From the NCBI GenBank assembly GCA_033852165.1, contig JAWSUZ010000074.1:1-64000 (forward strand): a stretch of 64,000 nucleotides of DNA, written 5' to 3'. Numbering within the stretch: position 1 is the stretch's first letter; each line of letters opens with the position of its first letter. The notes beneath the pieces are model-generated. The model saw only the letters and a program-made list of their open reading frames with translations. It was not told the origin of the DNA and searched no databases. Source of the stretch: Agarilytica sp033852165 (GTDB taxonomy: Bacteria > Pseudomonadota > Gammaproteobacteria > Pseudomonadales > Cellvibrionaceae). Shown here one piece after another: positions 1 to 7,189 of the stretch. The position numbers and the translations under genes are program-made.

Positions 1-190
1 TGGGTTGGTTCGGCGCTTACAATTTATGTGAACTGAACTGTAAAATCTTGACTCTGAATTATGGTCCTGGGTGTTTACTTTAGACCTGCAGCAAAATGTT
101 TGCCGTTCCTTTATTAGACGCGGGGGAGTCCACATAAGTTGTCACCCATCATAATTGATCAATATTGTACGGGGGGCTGATGAGGAAAGA

Positions 191-400
191 ATGAAAGGTT
201 TTTCACCAGAGAGAAAAGAAGCTATTTTAAAAAATCTGTTACCGCCATTGAATATACCGGTGGCAGAAGTGTCAACGCTTGAAGGTATCTCTACCGCGAG
301 CCTGTATAATTGGCGCAAAGAAGCCAGACTCGGAGGAGCGCCAGAGCCCAAAAAGAAAGCCGTTGCCGTTGACACGTTTGTTAAGTGCATTTACGCCTAA
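191..400 (+). pseudogene. Truncated transposase OrfA-like fragment
   Basis: The start of the reading frame resembles the N-terminal helix-turn-helix of an IS3-type transposase OrfA: an SPERKEAIL segment followed by EGIS..SLYNWRKEAR. ATG at 191 has a GAGGAAAG ribosome site just before it. The match stops near residue 60 and the tail (DTFVKCIYA) looks like junk, so the gene is truncated and has no catalytic partner next to it. It is a relic of an insertion element. Family assignment is from memory of the motif only. Confidence 0.6.
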
Positions 401-413
401 AGAAGAGCGCTTA

Positions 414-842
414 TTAATGGCATGATTTTCCATGCTTTTGTAATCTCCAATAATTATACGGCCATGGGGTTAAAAAGCCTGTAAATAGTGCAATAGGTAT
501 AACCCACCATGTCAGTATCGCTCCGCCAGTCAAGGCATAATCTGTAATATTCATCGCTGCCTCCATGGCCAGCATTGATATAAAACTCATACCAAAAGCC
601 GTCTTAAGTGCATCACGCAAACCGAAATTAGACCTATATAAAATGACGGTTTCAAGCATAATACTGGTAAGAAGCCCATTTAGCATTGCTAACATCATAA
701 TAGTGAGAGTTGAAAGGCTATGCTCGATGAATTGAAAATAGGCTATGGTGCCAAAATCCCCAATCGCACAACCAATCAAACACCATTTCGTATTATGTGC
801 GCTCTTTATCCAATTCTTTCTGTTATTCCAAACAATGGTCAT
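414..842 (-). CDS. DUF4396 family membrane protein
   Basis: The 142-residue protein has four hydrophobic segments: around WCLIGCAIGDF, the LSTLTIMMLAMLNG stretch, GMSFISMLAMEAAMNI, and the WWVIPIALFTGF stretch. It ends in TPWPYNYWRLQKHGKSCH. This pattern, including the final Cys-His tail, is what I recall for DUF4396 inner-membrane proteins of unknown function. The Met, Cys and His content is compatible with a metal-related role, but that is inference. It lies downstream of, and co-oriented with, the AraC-type regulator at 934-1509, with about 90 bases between, so the two may be co-transcribed. Confidence 0.75.
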   Translation of the reverse strand: MTIVWNNRKNWIKSAHNTKWCLIGCAIGDFGTIAYFQFIEHSLSTLTIMMLAMLNGLLTSIMLETVILYRSNFGLRDALKTAFGMSFISMLAMEAAMNITDYALTGGAILTWWVIPIALFTGFLTPWPYNYWRLQKHGKSCH

Positions 843-933
843 TGCGGTACTCCAAATAGTGAATCATTGGATAACATTCTAAGATGCTAGGCCCATAACC
901 TTGTTACATCCTTTCTTAGCATTGTTATATAAT

Positions 934-1509
934 TTACAGTTTGTCTAAGGAGTACCTCAATTTTTGATTTTTTAATGAGCGAAAATAACTAGGGGTTAAG
1001 CCTGTCACTTTTTTAAACTGGCCGCTCAAATGAGCAACACTGCTGTAACCTAATTGAAAAGCCATCTCTCCAAGTGTCATTTCCCCATAGACTAAAAGCT
1101 CTTTCACCTTTTCCACACGCAGTCGAATGAAGTACTGCTCTATGGTAATTCCTTCAACAACAGAAAATAAATGGCTCAGATAGTTATATTCCAGCTGAAT
1201 AGTAATGCTTATATGACTGGATAAAACTTTTTTATCGGGTTCTTCAATATGTTGAATGTAATCAAGGCATGATTTTTTTATATTCTCAATCAGCTTACTT
1301 TTCTTATCACTCAGAATGGAAAAACCCAAAGCTTCTAAATCATTGGACAGTAATGCTTCTGCATCATCAGCTAACGTTACACCATGATAATCAGCAAAGT
1401 CGATCTCGCCTAGATTAATAGATGCATACCTTAAACCAATATTCTTTAGTACATCTCCGACCACTAAACAGCATCTATCGCAGACCATATTTTTGATATA
1501 TATTTTCAT
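934..1509 (-). CDS. AraC-family regulator with an HMA-like N-terminus
   Basis: The 191-residue protein has two parts. Residues 1 to about 75 look like a degenerate heavy-metal-associated (ferredoxin-fold) domain with C10, C13 and C14 in MVCDRCC. Residues about 90-190 are an AraC/XylS double helix-turn-helix: IEQYFIRLRVEKVKELL, then LGEMAFQLGYSSVAHLSGQFKK and TGLTPSYFR. The cysteine cluster at the place of a metal-binding loop suggests metal or redox sensing. The DUF4396 gene just downstream is the obvious candidate target. DNA binding is well supported; the ligand is inferred. Confidence 0.85.
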   Translation of the reverse strand: MKIYIKNMVCDRCCLVVGDVLKNIGLRYASINLGEIDFADYHGVTLADDAEALLSNDLEALGFSILSDKKSKLIENIKKSCLDYIQHIEEPDKKVLSSHISITIQLEYNYLSHLFSVVEGITIEQYFIRLRVEKVKELLVYGEMTLGEMAFQLGYSSVAHLSGQFKKVTGLTPSYFRSLKNQKLRYSLDKL

Positions 1510-1618
1510 TTAGTGTTGAATCACTTAACAATTAAATTTAACGCTATCTCGATAGGCACTTAACGTTTATAGCAGGCGCGCGGCTTTTAGTGTGCCTGCC
1601 TGTGATTGTTTAAGTGCC

Positions 1619-1849
1619 TTACACTCTTCTTACTGCCCCACATCCTTGTAAAAAAGAAACGACAGATTGAGCAAGATTATCATTTGATGCGCGTAATTTT
1701 AAGAATTTAGATTTCCCTTCAATGGGGTAGATGTCTACCCTCTGGGTCTTGTCTGATCGTAAAATCACAGTTAGCTCGCTCCGAAAAACGGGGTCAGATC
1801 TTGCCTTTTGCCTCAAAGACAAAAGGCAAGACCTGACCCCAGCGCCCAC
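1619..1849 (-). pseudogene. Possible gene remnant running into a palindrome
   Basis: This 76-codon frame has a plausible protein-like C-terminal half (SELTVILRSDKTQRVDIYP...), but its first ~25 codons are simply one arm and the loop of the palindrome at 1790-1840. It may be the 3' end of a gene cut off by the palindromic element, or chance. I do not recognise it. Confidence 0.2.
1790..1840. repeat. Long palindrome of the RAYT/REP type
   Basis: Two 21-base arms (1790-1810 and 1820-1840) are complementary at 20 of 21 positions around a 9-base loop. Each arm begins GGGGTCAG and ends in TTGCCTTTTG or its complement. I recall such GGGGTCAGRTCTTGCC palindromes as a dispersed family near REP-associated tyrosine transposases in marine bacteria. 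No transposase of that type is visible here. A second half-site (GAGGTCAGATT) lies near 1870. Confidence 0.7.
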
Positions 1850-1898
1850 AAAAACGAAGACAATTTACTGAGGTCAGATTGGCTGGCCTTGTTAAGTA

Positions 1899-2717
1899 TC
1901 AATGTTCAATCTCCAGCTCGAAACGAGATTCGCTATACCTTGCTTTTTCTATACTAAATGGATTTAATTTAGAATCAGCAATCGAACATGAAATACTACG
2001 CCGTAATTTTTCACCAATATTAGCACCAAATGTCACAGAAACAATAGCTTCTTTTGGAACCTCAAAAAGGCATAAATATTGAAAATGTCCAATTTTGTCC
2101 AAATTCGATATTTCACCGTGGTCTGTAATCTCATCAACAACCTTGCCACTCGGATCAGTTATTTTAACTACATCGCAACTGATCAATGGTTTAATTAAGC
2201 GATGCTCTTTTTCGTATATCCATTCATCGCTTTTCTGAAAATACCACTCCGTAAAACAACCGACGCTCTCTGAGCGAAAAGAGTCGTATTTTACTGGCAG
2301 CACCCGTCCTACATTTTCGTAATCGGGCCAGGAATCTGTTTTTCTATAAAATTTAAAAAACTCATGAGATATGTCAAATCCAATCACGTACCCCTTGTGG
2401 GATTCTGCGTAGTGAGCCCACATCAGAAGATTTCGTTTTGATTCCGTGAGGCAAAGTATTCCTAGCTGGTTAAACATCGGAATTCCATAATATGTATGAA
2501 AATATTTATTCTGATTTTTTTTGACTGCGACTAAAATATCATCAAATGGCACACCTTGAAAAGAGTCCGATGATTGCAGAAACATAGCCATGGCTTCCAC
2601 CGAAGGCCTAACCTCAAAAGGGTCATTCAACACCGAGCGCGGACTAAATCGAATAAGACGATCCTCTAAAAAATTTCGTGAACCAGAAAAATATTTATAT
2701 AGTATTGATTTTTTCAT
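1899..2717 (-). CDS. DUF2971 domain protein
   Basis: The 272-residue soluble protein has the usual DUF2971 landmarks: YKYFSG near the start, RFSPRSVLNDPFE at about residue 25, LCLTESKRNLLMWAHYAESHKGYVIGFD at about 90-117, and YEKEHRLIKPL near 170. The family is widespread and often found near mobile DNA or in defence neighbourhoods; its biochemical role is not settled. It is isolated between a palindrome and an IS3 element, so no operon partner informs its function. Confidence 0.8.
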   Translation of the reverse strand: MKKSILYKYFSGSRNFLEDRLIRFSPRSVLNDPFEVRPSVEAMAMFLQSSDSFQGVPFDDILVAVKKNQNKYFHTYYGIPMFNQLGILCLTESKRNLLMWAHYAESHKGYVIGFDISHEFFKFYRKTDSWPDYENVGRVLPVKYDSFRSESVGCFTEWYFQKSDEWIYEKEHRLIKPLISCDVVKITDPSGKVVDEITDHGEISNLDKIGHFQYLCLFEVPKEAIVSVTFGANIGEKLRRSISCSIADSKLNPFSIEKARYSESRFELEIEH

Positions 2718-2803
2718 ATGAACAGATATTTCCGATTCGCTTACTTAACGTTTGTGTAATGGGCCGGAGAGGAGGTCCTGAACTTGCACCACTTTGACGG
2801 ACA

Positions 2804-3646
2804 CTATGCATTTTCCATTTCATATGTTTTCGGTGACATATAATCTAAGCCCGAGTGTAGCCTATCCTCGTTATAAAACTCAACGTAATCGATAATTCTG
2901 GCTACACATTCGACAAATGTTTTAAATTTCCAATGATGTACCAGTTCATTTTTCAACGTGCCAAAAAATGACTCCACGTAGGCGTTGTCGGTGGGCGTTC
3001 CTGCTCGGCTCATGCTACTGATTAACCCGTTTTCTTTAATCGTCTCTTGATAGATACCTGATCGATACTCAGAGCCCTGATCACTATGAAACAAACACCC
3101 AGCCCGATTATGCGCATATTTAACCGACATCTTTAGCGCACCTGTGACAAGGTCTGCGTCATGCAATTGAGAAAACCCCCAGCCAACCACTCTTAGTGTA
3201 AATAAATCCAAGACAATGGCCATATACAATGGGCCTTGTTTCGTTTTTAGGTAGGTCATGTCACCAGCCCAATGTTCGCCAACTTTTGTCGCGGCGGGTT
3301 GCTCGGTCAATAGGTTACTGGCAACAACTGATTGGCCGCCAGACCGCCTTTGAACTTTGTATGCATGATAGATAGATCGTATACCATGTAGCTTCATTAA
3401 ACGATTAATGCGCCTACGACTGCATTCCCAGTCGAACTGTCGCAGGTATTTATGAACTCGAACTGCACCATAATTACGTTTGTGGCCAACATGCATCCCT
3501 TTTATTTGCTCAACCAGCATTCTGTCGTGTTGCGCGCGATCGCTTTTGGGTCTATCCCGCCAGTCATAAAAGCCGCCCCTAGATACACCCAAATAATCAC
3601 ACATATGAATGATCTTATGCTCATCTCGGTTCTTCTCTATAAACAC
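2804..3646 (-). CDS. IS3-family transposase OrfB (DDE integrase)
   Basis: Residues about 120-270 form the rve integrase core. The first Asp is in WAGDMTYLKT, the second in LFHSDQGSEYRS and the Glu in TPTDNAYVESFFGTLKNE; FYNEDRLHSGLDYMSP closes the domain. Upstream is an HTH_21-like region (GVSRGGFYDWRDR). The GTG at 3646 may not be used alone: the frame stays open upstream (QERYVFIEKNRDEH) and joins OrfA through the slippery site, giving the OrfAB transposase. Confidence 0.92.
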   Translation of the reverse strand: MFIEKNRDEHKIIHMCDYLGVSRGGFYDWRDRPKSDRAQHDRMLVEQIKGMHVGHKRNYGAVRVHKYLRQFDWECSRRRINRLMKLHGIRSIYHAYKVQRRSGGQSVVASNLLTEQPAATKVGEHWAGDMTYLKTKQGPLYMAIVLDLFTLRVVGWGFSQLHDADLVTGALKMSVKYAHNRAGCLFHSDQGSEYRSGIYQETIKENGLISSMSRAGTPTDNAYVESFFGTLKNELVHHWKFKTFVECVARIIDYVEFYNEDRLHSGLDYMSPKTYEMENA

Positions 3647-4002
3647 GTATCTTTCTTGCGCTGATCCAAGAAGAACCGCTTTGCCTTTTTTAGGATGATG
3701 ACTTCCTCTTCCTTGGTGGCTAAGCGTTTTTCTAGTTCCTTGATTCGTTTCTCTGCGGTTTTCAATGCGTCCGATGTTTCTCTAGGCGGTTTAGCTGGCG
3801 GCGGCTTGATAATCATATATTTGTTCTCTGATAGACGACCTTCTTTGAATTCTTGCCGCCAACGATAGAGCATTACCGGGTGAATGCCCAAAGCCTCGGC
3901 AACATCTATTGCCCTAACGTTATTCCTTTTACTCAGCTTCACTGCTTTTATTTTATACGCCAGCGTGTAGCTGTCGTAATGCCTTTTCTTTGTTAATCCC
4001 AT
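3637..4002 (-). CDS. IS3-family transposase OrfA
   Basis: The 121-residue protein carries an N-terminal helix-turn-helix (AYKIKAVKLSKRNNVRAIDVAEALGIHPVMLYRWRQEF) and a C-terminal leucine-zipper-like coiled coil (LKTAEKRIKELEKRLATKEEEVIILKK). It recognises the terminal repeats and is normally fused to OrfB by frameshifting. The start at 4002 has an AAGGGG ribosome site about six bases upstream. Its last codons overlap orfB, and an A6G slippery run sits near its end. Confidence 0.92.
   Translation of the reverse strand: MGLTKKRHYDSYTLAYKIKAVKLSKRNNVRAIDVAEALGIHPVMLYRWRQEFKEGRLSENKYMIIKPPPAKPPRETSDALKTAEKRIKELEKRLATKEEEVIILKKAKRFFLDQRKKDTCL
3685..3691 (-). promoter_or_regulatory. Slippery heptamer for -1 frameshift
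   Basis: Read on the minus strand the bases are A AAA AAG, in the zero frame of orfA as CTA AAA AAG. A -1 slip leads directly into the orfB frame, which is open from here to the OrfB core. This is the classic IS3-family signal for making the fused OrfAB transposase. Confidence 0.85.
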
Positions 4003-4064
4003 AACACACCCCTTTAGTTGAACAGTAATTTACTGTCCGTTAAAGTGGTGCTAGTTCAATCGCC

Positions 4065-4195
4065 GCTGATAATGAGTGTCGGTTCAGCTCCGGAGGAGCG
4101 GGTTCGACAATCTTTTTGAGCGGTCAACAAACGAAGTACGTTAGTGTGAAAATTCTAAAAAATCAGCGTCCGGGTTTTGTTGTCCGGATCAGGCC
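4065..4195 (+). repeat. Diverged repeat, copy A (inverted copy at 19.8 kb)
   Basis: This non-coding segment, starting GCTGATAATGAGTGTCGGTT and ending near TTGTTGTCCGGATC, is matched over about 125 bases by the reverse complement of 19808-19940, with scattered substitutions. Shared blocks include AATGAGTGTCGGTTC, GCTCCG.AGGAGC and AATTCTAAAAAATCAG. The GCTCC/GGAGC part can form a small hairpin. It abuts the right end of the IS3 element. The remaining bases to 4350 show nothing I recognise. Confidence 0.75.
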
Positions 4196-4350
4196 GTAAA
4201 ACAACCAGAACGAATCAACCTTGATAAATACATGAACGATAGTGAATAGATGCTTGAGACAACAGCCATCTCACCAAAGATCCAACGCATGTTTACGCAA
4301 AGACTGTGTAAACATGCGGGTAAAGTTAGCCTCGATATTAAATGGAGGCT

Positions 4351-4887
4351 TTAGCTTCGAGAAGGGTATATTCCAGTCAAGGCAATACAATAGTTCATTG
4401 TCAGATAAGGTTGCATATTTTCATGAGGCTCGCTGTTGCCTGCCATTCCGAAGGTTTCATTGGAAAGGTTAGCGTTGGCGGAGCTTGAGCTTGATAAATA
4501 GAGAATATTGTCGCTTGCGCCTCTATCTATTCCCATATAAAGCGATGTGTCAGGCGATCCTGATGTACCCGTCTGCCTTGCCCCGGTTATCATATGATCG
4601 TGTTGTGGAATCTGGGCTTCGTTCAACGGTACATCCGTAAAACCGTTGGTTTCGCCTTGGGTATGGCGACTTAAACCCGGGGCTTGGCCCCATAACATGG
4701 GTGCCCGCCCCTGTAAGTTGGGTAAACCCATAGTTGTGCGACCGTCTCCGCCGTACATATCTCCGATAATTGAAAATAAGGCTGTGTTTTCAGAGATCGG
4801 AATGAGACTGCCGTTGCAAAGCGCCCAATCGCGAGGTGCAAAATCACACGCCCATATTCTAATTTCTCCAATAAATGGTTCTGACAT
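4351..4887 (-). CDS. Phage tail collar domain protein 3 (MdpB-like)
   Basis: The 178-residue protein has the tail-collar (PF07484) layout: EPFIGEIRIWACDFAPRDWALCNGSLIPISENTALFSIIGDMYGGDGRTTMGLPNLQGRAP over residues 3-65, and the terminal NYCIALTGIYPSRS. The family includes the so-called microcystin-dependent proteins and resembles receptor-binding tips of phage tail fibres. It is the last of three tandem paralogues on this strand and begins 11 bases after the second. No other tail genes are nearby, so this is a stand-alone cassette and not a prophage. Confidence 0.88.
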   Translation of the reverse strand: MSEPFIGEIRIWACDFAPRDWALCNGSLIPISENTALFSIIGDMYGGDGRTTMGLPNLQGRAPMLWGQAPGLSRHTQGETNGFTDVPLNEAQIPQHDHMITGARQTGTSGSPDTSLYMGIDRGASDNILYLSSSSSANANLSNETFGMAGNSEPHENMQPYLTMNYCIALTGIYPSRS

Positions 4888-4898
4888 AATTCATCCTC

Positions 4899-5432
4899 TC
4901 AATTTCGGCTTGGGTATATACCGTTCAAGCAAATAATAAAACTCACACATTGATATGGCATCATATTAGTATGTGGACGAGATTCACCGGCTTGTGCCAC
5001 TGTTTCACTGTTCATAGTTTGAAGCCTAGTGGGGTCTTGTGGATCTGGCACGTAGGGGAAATCACCATCGCTTTGAGAGGCCAGCACGTCGCCACTGGGG
5101 TTACTTGAGGTTGCGTCCGTGGTGCTAGCTTGTAATTTATGGTTGTGTGTAGGCATTTCATTGTTGGTTAATGTAACGTTTTCTATTCCAAGCTGATGCC
5201 CGATAAATCTGGGGGTCAAACCCGGCCCTGCTCCTTGATTAACAGGGATTCTTCCGCGCATGTCTGGTAGCCCAAAGGTCGTGCGCCCATCTCCGCCGAA
5301 ATTTGTGCCCAGCAATGAATACAATGCATTGTTATTTGAAATGCTCATAATCGTTCCTGTGCATAAAGCCCAATTGCGCGGTGCATAGCTTCCGCCAAAC
5401 ATACGAATTTCTCCTGTGTATGGTTCACTCAT
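4899..5432 (-). CDS. Phage tail collar domain protein 2 (MdpB-like)
   Basis: A 177-residue paralogue of its two neighbours. EPYTGEIRMFGGSYAPRNWALCTGTIMSISNNNALYSLLGTNFGGDGRTTFGLPDMRGRIPV is the collar domain, and the end is SFIICLNGIYPSRN. The middle (about residues 95-150) is the variable part, with NNEMPTHNHKLQA carrying the His-rich turn common to the family. It sits 20 bases after the first copy, so all three are probably one transcript. Confidence 0.88.
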   Translation of the reverse strand: MSEPYTGEIRMFGGSYAPRNWALCTGTIMSISNNNALYSLLGTNFGGDGRTTFGLPDMRGRIPVNQGAGPGLTPRFIGHQLGIENVTLTNNEMPTHNHKLQASTTDATSSNPSGDVLASQSDGDFPYVPDPQDPTRLQTMNSETVAQAGESRPHTNMMPYQCVSFIICLNGIYPSRN

Positions 5433-5452
5433 TATTCAACTCCACAATTTAG

Positions 5453-5986
5453 TTAGTTTCGCGAGGGGAACATCCCGGTCAACGCAATACAAAAATTAAG
5501 CACTAGGGTGGGCTGCACATTTGCGTGTTTTCCGTCCCCACCATTGGTAGAAACACTGTCGTTATTCAAATGAACCAAATTATTGGGCACACCATACATT
5601 TCTGTCGGTTGTTTGCCTTTTGCATCGTAGCCATCAGCGAAAATTGCATTCGTAAAAAGTTTGGCGTCAGCTTGGCTCGTTGTGCCTCTTACCGAGTGAG
5701 TGTGTTGGCCTAATTGATTAATAGACACTGACGCATATTCTGAGCCTCCCATTTGACCCATCACATACGGCGCCTGCTGATTTTTCCCAAAACTTAAGGG
5801 AGCTCTACCGCGCATATCGGGTAGATGAAATGTTGTTCGGCCATCTCCACCAAACTTCGTCCCCAACAAAGAATAAAGAGCTTGATTTTGCGATATGGGC
5901 AAGCTCTGCCCATCGCAAAACGCCCAACCTCTGGGGGCCCAGTTAAAGCCCCACATACGTATTTCGCTGATAAAAGGTTCTGCCAT
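5453..5986 (-). CDS. Phage tail collar domain protein 1 (MdpB-like)
   Basis: First gene of the trio. I start it at the ATG at 5986 (MAEPFISEIRMWGFNWAPRGWAFCDGQ), which aligns with the paralogues and has an AAGGAAG ribosome site; the longer frame from 6031 adds an unlikely Asn-rich extension. The collar domain covers residues 3-65 (GGDGRTTFHLPDMRGRAP), followed by INQLGQHTHSVRG and the terminal NFCIALTGMFPSRN. It is transcribed divergently from the GNAT gene, 83 bases away. Confidence 0.88.
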   Translation of the reverse strand: MAEPFISEIRMWGFNWAPRGWAFCDGQSLPISQNQALYSLLGTKFGGDGRTTFHLPDMRGRAPLSFGKNQQAPYVMGQMGGSEYASVSINQLGQHTHSVRGTTSQADAKLFTNAIFADGYDAKGKQPTEMYGVPNNLVHLNNDSVSTNGGDGKHANVQPTLVLNFCIALTGMFPSRN

Positions 5987-6069
5987 AATGTTCTTCCTTA
6001 TGTTCTTTACATTAATGTTGTTGAGCTTCAAAATGCCTTGTTAATGTTAAATATGGGCGCGCCAAATAT

Positions 6070-6561
6070 ATGCAATCACACAATTGGGCCAACGCAGTTT
6101 CACTTCGTTTATATCAAAATGAAGATCTGCCTTTTATGCAGGCACTCTATGCCTCCACCCGTGAAGCCGAGCTAGCGTTAACGGCCTTCTCTTTGCAAGA
6201 GAAACAAATTTTTCTGGCACAGCAATTTAGTGCCCAATATATTCACTACACGAAAAATTATTGCACGGATGCGTTTAACATTATTGAACACAAGGGTGAA
6301 GCCATCGGGCGATTTTTCGTTGATTATAATTCCGATGATATTCGTGTAGTGGATATCGCTTTGGCGTCTGATTTTCGCAATAAAGGCATCGGCTCGTACT
6401 TGTTTGAACAATTGTTTGAGCAGGCGAGACGAAGCAAACGAAGTGTTACCATTCATGTCGAGCACAATAACCCGGCGAAAAAACTCTACGAGCGTTTGGG
6501 TTTTACAGAAAAAACACAAACCAATGAAATTTATTTTCTGATGGAGTGGCAGAAGACCTGA
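6070..6561 (+). CDS. GNAT-family N-acetyltransferase
   Basis: The 163-residue protein has a GNAT fold: motif D/A around DDIRVVDIALASDFRNKGIGSYLFEQLFEQA (residues about 95-125) carries the R-x-K-G-I-G acetyl-CoA loop, and the end VEHNNPAKKLYERLGFTEKTQTNEIYFLMEW is motif B. Substrate unknown. I recall GNATs encoded beside tail-collar and DUF6916 genes in other bacteria, suggesting a shared cassette, but this is memory, not a search. No clear ribosome site precedes the ATG. Confidence 0.85.
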   Translation: MQSHNWANAVSLRLYQNEDLPFMQALYASTREAELALTAFSLQEKQIFLAQQFSAQYIHYTKNYCTDAFNIIEHKGEAIGRFFVDYNSDDIRVVDIALASDFRNKGIGSYLFEQLFEQARRSKRSVTIHVEHNNPAKKLYERLGFTEKTQTNEIYFLMEWQKT

Positions 6562-6572
6562 GTGAATAAACT

Positions 6573-6884
6573 TCAAAAGCAGGTCTCCTCAGCTTGCGTT
6601 TTCTGCTCGCGAGTAACCACCGTTTCGTATTCCGTTTCGCTGTTTGGGCTTAAGAATAATTGCTTCTTCTCAAACCCTGGATGCTTAAAGGTGTATACAC
6701 CCGGTGCAATACGAAAGCTCTCATCGCCATTATAGATAACGGAAAATGCTTCCCATTGATTGTCCCCCATTTTATTTTCAGTGACTATTGAAATGGTCAG
6801 TGACACCTCATTCCCTTGATTGTCGCTAACGCTAACCTTTTCTCCAATGAGCTTAGACAAAATATTATGGTTATATGCCGCCAT
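6573..6884 (-). CDS. DUF6916-like small protein of the tail-collar cassette
   Basis: A 103-residue soluble protein of mostly beta-strand character (GEKVSVSDNQGNEVSLTISIV..., SFRIAPGVYTFKHPGFEKKQLFLSPN). The pattern of a short N-terminal helix, then Y/F-x-V-x-Y-x-G near the middle, and a final basic or polar tail, fits DUF6916 proteins that accompany tail-collar genes. It converges on the GNAT gene, 11 bases away. Function unknown; the family name is a best recollection. Confidence 0.65.
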   Translation of the reverse strand: MAAYNHNILSKLIGEKVSVSDNQGNEVSLTISIVTENKMGDNQWEAFSVIYNGDESFRIAPGVYTFKHPGFEKKQLFLSPNSETEYETVVTREQKTQAEETCF

Positions 6885-7189
6885 CGAGTTTCTCCCCAGA
6901 GAGCTGCGCGGTAAATAGAATTAGTTGAAGGGTAGTTCAGATATTGTAAAAATACGCAGTAGCAAAATAAATTCTGTCACAGAAGTCTTTATTCTTTACT
7001 CAACGGAGCTGATTAGCATCAATATGAGTTTTTGATACCCGTAGCGATTCTCTTTCCTGCGACAAAAAAAACTGATTCTAGGTGCCGATGTGATTAGCAC
7101 GGCAGTGTGCTTCAGCATTCTCTAATACACAGACCTTAGTATCCGTATTATCGTGAACTTTCCCTAGGCATAGTTTTAATGCTGAATTT
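6885..7189. other. Intergenic, nothing recognised
   Basis: About 305 bases between the small tail-cassette protein and the end of the lasso exporter gene. I see no reading frame with a credible start, no strong hairpin with a T-run, and no repeat shared with the rest of the window. It separates the tail-collar cassette from the lasso locus. Confidence 0.5.

Larger units (their letters stand above)
2779..4058 (-). mobile_element. Complete IS3-family insertion sequence
   Basis: About 1.28 kb with 27-base terminal inverted repeats at 2779-2805 and 4032-4058. The ends start TG and finish CA, and both contain GCACCACTTT or its complement with only a few mismatches. It carries overlapping orfA and orfB in the standard arrangement. 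The flanking bases (GTCC on the left, ATCG on the right) do not form a direct repeat, so the target duplication has been lost or one side was rearranged. Both frames are open, so the element may still be active. Confidence 0.9.

Noticed and set aside
4242..4472. 76-codon plus-strand frame
   Set aside because: Overlaps the 3' end of the tail-collar gene in antisense and has no coding features.
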